A program made the translations under genes and the position numbers. From assembly GCA_001247695.2 (NCBI GenBank), contig LGRX02015598.1, positions 1 to 13,554 of the forward strand: a stretch of 13,554 nt of DNA, read 5' to 3'. The notes below the pieces were generated by a model. It was given only the letters and a program-made list of their open reading frames with translations. It was not told where the DNA came from and made no database searches. Shown here piece by piece: positions 9,401 through 13,554 of this stretch. The DNA is from Cymbomonas tetramitiformis (taxonomy: Eukaryota > Chlorophyta > Pyramimonadophyceae > Pyramimonadales > Pyramimonadaceae). Numbering within the stretch: the first letter of the stretch is position 1; each line of letters starts with the position of its first letter.

Positions 9401-9540
9401 TGGTACACGTGGTGCCAATGACCTACAACGACAGCTCTGCAGAAGTAGTGGTAAGATTGTTCATGGACGCAGTATGGCGATTGCACGGAGCTCCAATGAA
9501 GATAGTGTGCGACCGAGACCCCGCTTTCGCGACGCCATGA
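6442..9540 (+). CDS. pol: Pol: reverse transcriptase, RNase H, adenine-type DNA methyltransferase, integrase N-terminal part
   Basis: The frame is open from 6304; ATG 6442 is the first Met, but translation probably enters from the protease frame near 6386. RT copies element RNA; landmarks are LRLVIDYRQIN and the FVDD catalytic box (residues 143-146, with F instead of the usual Y). RNase H follows with the acidic set D298, E339, D365 and D410. A low-complexity linker rich in Glu, Ala, Gln and Pro (about residues 430-625) leads to a phage Dam-like methyltransferase domain (about 630-785, NPPF at 687-690). Integrase follows: zinc finger H892, H899, C929, C932, and the catalytic core with D962 (SIDF) and D1024 (CDRD). 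The frame stops at 9538-9540, inside the core, because of a one-base loss in the C run at 9519-9522; the remainder lies in two other frames. A 1,032-residue uninterrupted frame argues for recent activity. Confidence 0.93.
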   Translation: MEELRQLRGQLDELLAKGHIRPSSSPWGSPVLMVPKPSNPKELRLVIDYRQINEITVKDRYPLPDVQSLIDDLQGATIFSTADALWGFWQVPMEEDAIEKTAMTTPFGAYEWLVMPMGLSNSPSCWQRMMQSYLGHLPFVRVFVDDIMIFSKNPTEHLDHLKQVLEVCRQNKVRLKESKLRCFKRSVRFLGHVIDREGCRPQQDKIAAVRDWPKLETVKHVRQFLGLAGFYRRYIQGFSDLAHPLTKLTKSLVPWEWGPEQERAFERLKHALTTAPTLILPDQKAAHNGTSPFVVQTDASAVALAGVLMQDLGKGLQPIAFESKQFSSAEQNYHAGERELAAIHHCTTQTWRHYLTFTEFRLMGDHAPLKWLFAPGRELSRRQARWYEDLVEVGVHAMEHVPGRTRVVPDAASRRPDYVQTTARDGLKEAGYVDPSTDQPVSAEEGRRAAGAKGNPAEVTKAKAEVNAAVKEKKMGKEDPSSPLDAGFSSADEEDEEYPPVNPPVVTGKLTQLNGLWWAETPDLWRDAMDTVATMAAVSALAGVTTRAAAAEQSATGDDPASPLDAEAVLSETPPAQPPATVAQKPVAEQQQPSAVVQQPAAQPPATAAEQQQASPRIRPGEPLVDKQDWKLISSEFARLQSKYSRALGGPFQVDACCDAMGQNRQVSTFWTDCLNEQWRGRIVWCNPPFSDPNVSIEDILRHYASEAKQDPCHTAALFLLPDFPQASWRPLLREFGLEIVEVIPRVNEHGEPNRLFTSPGEERGHRSALQELPVPWPVLVVIARPQKPSSKLAPRERPTAQPAVTLSGAAAKVRDKSGTVEPGVFLRALRAEHRRSEYLRTLKQELLNTQHHRTEHFRLVSDIIWRVAEGRYQVVLAPDSPLRELVLREAHEAPSAGHTGRDKTLERVRRRFWWPRMDLDIAEWVKTCVTCQQTQPRQGYPMGLLQPHRVPSRLWEVVSIDFVTGLPMTQRGVNAFTTFTCKLSKMVHVVPMTYNDSSAEVVVRLFMDAVWRLHGAPMKIVCDRDPAFATP
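8329..8796 (+). other. Adenine-type (phage Dam-like, N6A) methyltransferase domain within Pol
   Basis: The domain covers about residues 630-785 of the RT frame. FQVDACCDAMGQNRQ (from 8395) resembles the SAM-binding start of phage/DIRS Dam-like domains (F-x-LD-x-CA). Then W-x-G-x-IVWCNPPFSDPN carries the catalytic motif IV as NPPF (codons 8500-8511), the N/DPPY/F signature of amino-methyltransferases acting on adenine N6 or cytosine N4. ALFLLPDF and LFTSPGEE later match the conserved core strands of the same family. Domains of this type are known in DIRS and some algal retroelements (established knowledge). Base specificity is inferred; the fold could act on adenine or on cytosine N4. Its place between RNase H and integrase, in one open frame, means it is made as part of Pol and could be released by the protease. 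Confidence 0.8.
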
Positions 9541-9754
9541 CTCAGGAGTTCATGCGACTGATGGGCGTCAAGGTAGCTAGCACCACTCCCTATCACCCTC
9601 AGAGCGATGGGCAAGCGGAACGCAGCAACCACACCGTGGAGCGTATGCTGCGCTGCTACGTTGCTGAGAACCAGGAGGCCTGGGACCTCTGGGTGACACC
9701 TGTGGAGTACGCGATCAATGACTCCACGTCAGCAGCGACTGGATTCTCTCCTTT
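9523..9754 (+). pseudogene. Integrase catalytic core, C-terminal half (frame-shifted)
   Basis: This continues the integrase core in the third frame after a one-base loss beside the C run at 9519-9522. It contains VASTTPYHPQSDGQAERSNH, the most conserved integrase segment, with the catalytic Glu at codon 9618. Counting one missing base, the distance from the second Asp (codon 9511) is exactly D-x35-E, strong evidence that a single base was lost from one gene. The frame then reads through ATGFSP and loses register at the TTT run at 9752-9754, where the typical FELVYG continues in frame 2. The rest of this frame, to 9815, is out-of-frame read-through. Confidence 0.85.
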
Positions 9755-10567
9755 GAGTTGGTGTACGGACACGCTCCCGCAACTCAGCTGGACTTCTTCA
9801 TGGACGCAGCCTTAGAAGGTGGGTCAAGACGAAGAAAAGGTGGGCGAGTAGCGGCGGATAAGAGAGGAACTGCGCACGAGCTGGCCAAGCAGTTCGCGCG
9901 GCAACTACAGGCAGCGCGGGTGAACCTGCAGATGGCCCAGCAGCGCATGATGGAGCAGTTCGACGCACGACACCGGCTACAGCACATTAAGGGGAATGAT
10001 CAAGTATGGGTGGATGGTCAGCACCTGACTCTGCCTGGAGATCGGGGGATGAAGCCGAAGCTGCGCAAGCTCAGGCACGGTCCCTTACGTGTAGTAGAAT
10101 GTCTGTACAGCGACAGGCAGCAAGAGCTGCCAGAGCAGGACCGTGGAGCCCCGTCAGCGTACAGGTTAGAGCTACCCGTGCATTGGAAAGTGCACGACGT
10201 GTTCACAGCGGATCGGCTCACCCCAGTTCAGTCGGGAGCCAAGCACTTCGTGAGCAGGCGGGAGGAAGTGGCACCACCACCAGTCTTGGTAGAGGGTCAG
10301 AGGGAGCGTGAGGTGGAACGCATCATCAGTACTCGCTTCAGGAAGCTAGGTGGGAAGGCTGGCGGGACAGTGCAGGAGTGGCTAACCAAATGGAAAGGGC
10401 TGCCGCATAGTCACAGCCAGTGGCGAACCCGAGAGGACTTGGAAGGGCGAGGGGGCAGGCTAGAACCACTGCGAGTCTTCGAAGCTGAGGAGGAAAGGCT
10501 GAAGAAAGCTCCATGTCCACTACCCGGTGGTACATGGGGATGTACCCAAGAGGGTCTGGGTACATAG
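9752..10567 (+). CDS. Integrase C-terminal domain (GPY/F-like) and chromodomain
   Basis: This begins with FELVYGHAP, the end of the integrase core, after a one-base loss at the T run. A GPY/F-like module lies at about 10076-10225 (HGPLRVVE, then YRLELP, HDVFTADRL). A chromodomain follows at about 10310-10482: EVERIISTR, EWLTKWKG and QWRTREDL match the canonical VExILxxR, YLVKWKG and TWExxxxL blocks. Chromodomains of chromoviruses bind histone marks and steer integration to chromatin. The genuine coding sequence should end near 10513: everything from 10514 to the TAG at 10565-10567 belongs to the nested inverted-repeat insertion. Without that insertion the frame runs on into the cytosine methyltransferase at 11598. 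Confidence 0.87.
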   Translation, partial: FELVYGHAPATQLDFFMDAALEGGSRRRKGGRVAADKRGTAHELAKQFARQLQAARVNLQMAQQRMMEQFDARHRLQHIKGNDQVWVDGQHLTLPGDRGMKPKLRKLRHGPLRVVECLYSDRQQELPEQDRGAPSAYRLELPVHWKVHDVFTADRLTPVQSGAKHFVSRREEVAPPPVLVEGQREREVERIISTRFRKLGGKAGGTVQEWLTKWKGLPHSHSQWRTREDLEGRGGRLEPLRVFEAEEERLKKAPCPLPGGTWGCTQEGLGT

Positions 10568-10580
10568 GGATGTACCCAAG
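10514..10580 (+). repeat. Left terminal inverted repeat with two palindromes
   Basis: After the outer 15 bp come two dyads of the form GGGTACAT-N4-ATGTACCC: 10528-10547 (outermost base mismatched) and 10558-10577 (perfect). Each is followed by AAG, so GGATGTACCCAAG occurs twice, at 10538-10550 and 10568-10580. The second dyad supplies the TAG that now ends the integrase frame. Confidence 0.8.
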
Positions 10581-11332
10581 CTAAATCGACGGTATGGGGG
10601 CATAAATTTAACGGTTTGTCGTTACGAATCATCAATATAGCTAGCCAACATCATCATGAACACGGGAATATGCCGTCACAAGCATCCTGGTAGGATATAT
10701 ATCATGTCAGGTGCATTCAAACCCATGCAAATCACAACTTGGCTCCCAAAAACATTTTTCTAATTGTTTTTTTACCACGGTTTGTTGCGACTCGCCTTTT
10801 TCACAGTCTCGCATATCTTAGGGGGGGGATTCTTCACAAAGTGGAATACTTTTTAAGGTTTGTTACACCACAATATCTTAATTAATGTATTCTCGTCATG
10901 TTCGGCGTACCCTAGATCCCCAAGCTTAACTGCTTACTTGCCGCACGGCACGAGGTACCTTATCGGGTATGGGGACGAGTCGACGCGAGCGGTTGAAGGT
11001 GACCTGTGATATTGATTATTATGACCAAAAATATTTGTCAGCTCATTCTTTGGCAATCGTATTTGCGATAACATGCATTGCACATGTAAATATGCCTTCG
11101 TTCAATAGATCGATGGGTGGGAGTCATCACACATGTCCGCGCTCATTCTTTTAGGCGAAATCTAAAATCTGACACTGTTTTATGATGAGAAGTCTTGATG
11201 ATGAAGTATGATAACGTGTGAGGTATGGGACCGAGCCATGATAAAATAAGTGCTTTGAAGGGTCTATGTCAATGCCCTAATGAAACATCGACCAAATATG
11301 CAATTTTCATGTGCATAACCATGCATACAAAT

Positions 11333-11358
11333 CGATGTACCCAAGCGATGTACCCAAG
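11333..11358 (+). repeat. Tandem pair of CGATGTACCCAAG
   Basis: Two perfect head-to-tail copies of a 13-bp unit (11333-11345 and 11346-11358) lie inside the nested insertion. The reverse complement of the same 13-mer forms the inner part of the right terminus (11553-11565). The unit is therefore a subterminal motif of this element, possibly a transposase-binding site. Confidence 0.7.
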
Positions 11359-11552
11359 AATTTAGAACTTGAGAATTTCGTCTTTTCTGGAAAATCACCT
11401 AGGCAACCGCCCCCAAAAACCCATGTCTATGACATGGATACCGCCAAACATATGGTTCATACCCAAGATTGGTGTGTTATTGACAACCTATATCGGCCAT
11501 ATGGACACTTGAAATGTTTCGAGCTCGCCATGGCGTGCGGAACAAAGAGTGG

Positions 11553-11593
11553 CTTGGGTACATCGTGATGTACCCGAGACCGGGTAGTGGACA
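11553..11593 (-). repeat. Right terminal inverted repeat with palindrome
   Basis: This is the inverted copy of the left terminus. It contains the perfect dyad GGGTACAT-N4-ATGTACCC at 11556-11575, then ACCGGGTAGTGGACA to the end. TCCA at 11594-11597 repeats the TCCA at the left border. Confidence 0.8.
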
Positions 11594-11597
11594 TCCA

Positions 11598-12509
11598 GAG
11601 AAAAGGCGAAGGGAGACTCACAAGGGTCAGGAGGAGCAGCGGGCACAGTTGATGGCTATGAGACCTCCCACCCCAACAGTCCGCAGCAGTAGCCAAAGCC
11701 GGGCCTATCAGCCCCACCTCTCGAGAGTGCAGCACCCAGTCAGGATTTTGGTGTTGTTCTGCGGTACCGGTTCAGTGGAGCAGCAGTTCCAACGTCAGTT
11801 TAGGGACTGCGAGGTGGTAACAGTGGACATCCTACCCAAGTGGCAAGCCACGTGCACGGAGGACATCCTTCACTGGAACTACAAGCTCTACCCGCGGCAT
11901 CATTTCGACGTCATCTGGGCCAGCCCCCCCTGCAAGGAGTACAGCAAGGCGAAGACACTAGGAGCTCCAGATCTGAAGCTGGCGGACAGGCGCGTGCGGC
12001 GTACCAGGGAGATCATTGAGTTTTACGATCCTGCGTATTTCTTCATAGAGAACCCAGCTGGCGACACGCTGCGAGGATTGCACACGCGCGCCGTAATGAA
12101 AGGTCTGCCGGAGCCACTGTTGACCACCTATTGTAAGTATGGCGCACCGTACATGAAGCCAACTCACATATGGACAAATGCGGCACCTTCAGTACCTTTG
12201 TTACAGTGCACCCACACGACTCCCTGCCCTGCGCGAGCAATGCTAGGAAGGCACGAGAACACGTCCCAAGGGGGCATCTCCTCGGCTAACACCCGCGGTA
12301 TGGGTTCAGCCCAAGCAGTATATGCAATACCTCGTGCGCTGCTGTACCACCTGTTTTGCGAACTGAAGCTGAACGAGCGCATGAAGGAGGAGAGCGCACT
12401 CGCGGTAATGAACCTCATCTCGACGCTGACAGCAAGGACTGACATGTGCGAGTCTCAAGATACCGAGGCTGGTCAACCACGGGGCGCAATGGCCGCGGAA
12501 GACCCGTGA
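11598..12509 (+). CDS. DNA cytosine-C5 methyltransferase (phage/giant-virus-like), originally the C-terminal Pol domain
   Basis: Transfers a methyl group from SAM to cytosine C5. The open frame extends back to an ATG at 11514, but 11514-11593 is insertion sequence and 11594-11597 is the target-site copy, so element-derived codons start at 11598. If it is expressed alone, ATG 11652 is the first Met of its own. Motif I is LFCGTGSV (around 11754-11777). Motif IV is ASPPC with the catalytic Cys at codon 11931. Motif VI is IENP with Glu at codon 12048. A late YAIPRAL segment (about 12318) matches the RIPPxL near the C-terminus of phage and nucleocytoplasmic-virus relatives. The spacing is compact, with a short recognition region (TNAAPSVPLL, PCPARAM). 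The TGA is at 12507-12509. It lies upstream of the polypurine tract and LTR, so it is internal to the retroelement. All key catalytic residues are present. Confidence 0.9.
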   Translation, partial: EKRRRETHKGQEEQRAQLMAMRPPTPTVRSSSQSRAYQPHLSRVQHPVRILVLFCGTGSVEQQFQRQFRDCEVVTVDILPKWQATCTEDILHWNYKLYPRHHFDVIWASPPCKEYSKAKTLGAPDLKLADRRVRRTREIIEFYDPAYFFIENPAGDTLRGLHTRAVMKGLPEPLLTTYCKYGAPYMKPTHIWTNAAPSVPLLQCTHTTPCPARAMLGRHENTSQGGISSANTRGMGSAQAVYAIPRALLYHLFCELKLNERMKEESALAVMNLISTLTARTDMCESQDTEAGQPRGAMAAEDP

Positions 12510-12834
12510 TCTGGTAGTGCTGAGGTTGCCAAACCTGATGAGCGTTGGCAGCGTGAGACGGTGAAGCGCCTTGGCGAACCCGGATTGCGGAAGGGGACCC
12601 AGACCCAAGGTCTGGGGGGCACGGACCCAAGAACCGTAAGGGGGACCCGGACCCGAGGACTGGGGGGCACGGACCCAAGAACCGTATGGGGGACCCGGAC
12701 CCGAGGACTGGGGGGCACGGACCCGAGAACCGAGGGCTTAGCAGCCCGATCTTGTCGCAAAGTGCATGCTAACCTTCCCTGACTATGTACATAAGAGCAC
12801 GCAGGACAGCCTAGCGAGGACGTAGGCGCGCCGC
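12510..12834 (+). other. 3' untranslated region of the retroelement
   Basis: Between the methyltransferase stop and the polypurine tract I see no gene. It holds the 48-bp tandem repeats and a short unique stretch (12737-12834). A 73-codon open frame at 12561-12782 merely translates the repeat. Confidence 0.6.
12593..12732 (+). repeat. 48-bp tandem repeat, nearly three copies
   Basis: Units start with GGGGACCC at 12593, 12641 and 12689. The first two differ at four positions and the third is incomplete. The unit is G- and C-run rich (GGGGGGCACGGACCC, AGAACCG). Its length is a multiple of three, so any frame through it repeats every 16 residues. Confidence 0.9.
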
Positions 12835-12848
12835 AAAGGGGGGGAGAG
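12835..12848 (+). promoter_or_regulatory. Polypurine tract (plus-strand primer site)
   Basis: AAAGGGGGGGAGAG is an uninterrupted purine run of 14 bases, two bases before a TG that begins the putative LTR. This is the expected position and form of the primer for plus-strand DNA synthesis in LTR retrotransposons. Confidence 0.75.
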
Positions 12849-12849
12849 T

Positions 12850-13490
12850 TGTACTAGGGTGTATCGCGAGTCAGACGAGAGACAGTCGTGTCTGAATGAC
12901 GAGTGACAGCACCAGTGACAGTCACCAGTATGACCGCGAGGTATGACAAGGGTGACTGACAGCTTGTGACTTTTTGAACATCTGCAACCACAGCAGATCA
13001 GGTTGAGAGAATTGGTGGGAAACCATTTTATATTCAAACAGCCACACAGATCTGGAGGGAAACCAGGAGAGTCCCAGATCTTGCCACATCATCAGATCTA
13101 TGACTATTCAGTAATTCAGAGCAGAGATCACTGTATGACTGGCAGCTACAGCCCAAGAGCCAAATGACAAGACCTGTCAGAGAATATGTGAACATGAAGT
13201 GACTGAGCATGTGACTGTCGAATTCGGATGAGATCTGAGGGAATTCGAGTCGACATGTTACTACTTAAAGAGCTGAACAAGCTCTCATGTCAGTTTTTGA
13301 ATTAGTTACACATTGGCACTGACCTCTGGTGTCTTGTAACTTCAAACAAGTGAAAGTTCATCTAAGTATAAAGAAATATCCGACAGTATACAAAGTATTC
13401 CGATATCAACCTATGGTCCCTGTACCATATTCCCTGTAAGTGTTACTTGCACCCTTGTGAGACTGGTTCAGTCCTCACAACCGAACACGG
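12850..13490 (+). repeat. 3' LTR (left edge clear, right edge unresolved)
   Basis: Starts TGTACTAGGG directly after the polypurine tract. The sequence changes from GC-rich coding style to AT-richer DNA with short dyads and direct repeats, typical of a U3 region: GTGAC-A-GTCAC at 12915-12925, AGACA-N4-TGTCT at 12880-12893, GGGAAACCA at 13017-13025 and 13057-13065, and an AGATCTGG..CCAGATCT pair at 13048-13081. There is no second LTR in the window for comparison and several CA dinucleotides are possible ends, so 13490 is only a rough limit. Confidence 0.6.
13367..13373 (+). promoter_or_regulatory. Candidate TATA box in the LTR
   Basis: TATAAAG, about 520 bp into the LTR and downstream of the dyad cluster, is where a U3 promoter would be expected. 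Transcription would start some 25-35 bp further on. A motif this short is weak evidence alone. Confidence 0.35.
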
Positions 13491-13554
13491 CCAATCCCCA
13501 TAAGATATGTGCCCTGAGTTGAAGACAGCAGCTTTTCAGGCCCTCACCGAGGAA

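Larger units (their letters stand above)
10514..11593. mobile_element. 1,080-bp TIR-bearing insertion nested in Pol, with TCCA target duplication
   Basis: The left end (10514-10550) starts TGTCCACTACCCGGT and the right end (11553-11593) is its inverted copy, ending ACCGGGTAGTGGACA. The 15-bp outer match is perfect. After a 4-base length difference, GGTACAT-N4-ATGTACCCAAG also matches. TCCA directly flanks both sides (10510-10513 and 11594-11597). The interior is AT-rich, unlike the GC-rich Pol sequence around it, and holds no recognisable protein. TG..CA ends with a 4-bp duplication fit either a non-autonomous DNA transposon with Ginger-like ends (TGT, 4-bp TSD) or a solo LTR with an unusually long terminal inverted repeat; I cannot tell which. 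It interrupts the frame between chromodomain and C5 methyltransferase. Confidence 0.82.
3586..13554 (+). mobile_element. Ty3/gypsy chromodomain retrotransposon (chromovirus), 5'-truncated, with two DNA methyltransferases
   Basis: Order on the + strand: gag (CCHC), aspartic protease, RT, RNase H, linker, adenine-type methyltransferase, integrase, chromodomain, a nested 1.08-kb insertion, C5-cytosine methyltransferase, 48-bp tandem repeats, polypurine tract, 3' LTR. RT before integrase marks Ty3/gypsy order, and the chromodomain after integrase marks a chromovirus. No 5' LTR, primer-binding site or gag start is visible, so the left end is lost or replaced by the CCTATG array. The right end is not resolved: the LTR starts at 12850 but its terminus cannot be fixed without a second LTR. 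Frame changes at 6386-6389, 9519-9522 and 9752-9754 and the nested insertion suggest a non-autonomous copy, unless the single-base changes are assembly errors. Confidence 0.9.

Noticed and set aside
10969..11154. 61-codon open frame inside the nested insertion
   Set aside because: AT-rich, with no motif or homologue that I recognise; the length is expected by chance.
11514..11597. Start of the methyltransferase frame at ATG 11514
   Set aside because: These codons lie within the nested insertion, its terminal repeat and the target-site copy, so they are not part of the original enzyme.
12561..12782. 73-codon frame with 16-residue repeats
   Set aside because: It follows directly from a 48-bp tandem repeat; no start context and no family resemblance.
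13269..13297. AGAGCT..AGCTCT hairpin followed by a T run, resembling a bacterial terminator
   Set aside because: The context is a eukaryotic LTR, and a 6-bp stem with a distant T run is expected by chance.
13507..13554. 16-codon open frame at the window edge starting MCPEL
   Set aside because: It could be the start of a neighbouring gene or element, but it is too short to support any call.

Overview
The window is eukaryotic transposon-rich DNA, most likely from the green lineage. There is no bacterial operon layout. It carries a spliced gene related to plant CACTA (En/Spm) transposon proteins and a chromodomain-bearing Ty3/gypsy retrotransposon, both on the + strand. A charophyte or another green alga is my best guess, but the sequence does not settle the species. 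No tRNA, rRNA or CRISPR array was seen.

Layout. Positions 1-717 are non-coding: a C-rich tract, an AT-rich stretch, and two strong hairpins at 585-634. Positions 718-2435 fit a four-exon remnant of a CACTA-type accessory protein (end of a DUF4218-like region, then a DUF4216-like region). All three of its introns are filled with degenerate 11-bp CCCTATGNNNN repeats. Positions 2436-3585 are an array built on CCTATGGAAA and its reverse complement, with three copies of a ~92-bp tandem unit. The array abuts a 5'-truncated retrotransposon gag.

From about 3586 to the window end lies the retrotransposon: gag with a CCHC zinc knuckle, aspartic protease, reverse transcriptase, RNase H, a low-complexity linker, an adenine-type (phage Dam-like) DNA methyltransferase domain, integrase (HHCC, D-D-35-E, GPY/F-like) and a chromodomain. 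After a later insertion comes a second methyltransferase, of the cytosine-C5 type. Three 48-bp tandem repeats, a polypurine tract and the start of a 3' LTR (12850) follow, so the cytosine methyltransferase lies inside the retroelement.

The central observation is at 10514-11593. This 1,080-bp segment begins TG and ends CA, has ~40-bp terminal inverted repeats, and is flanked by a TCCA duplication. Removing it with one TCCA joins the chromodomain frame directly to the cytosine methyltransferase frame without a stop. The ancestral element therefore probably encoded one Pol polyprotein carrying two different DNA methyltransferases and a chromodomain, a combination that could write and read chromatin marks at its own insertions.

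The copy looks dead or badly read. No 5' LTR or gag start is visible, and Pol changes frame at three places beside short homopolymers, so either decay or assembly indels could be responsible.
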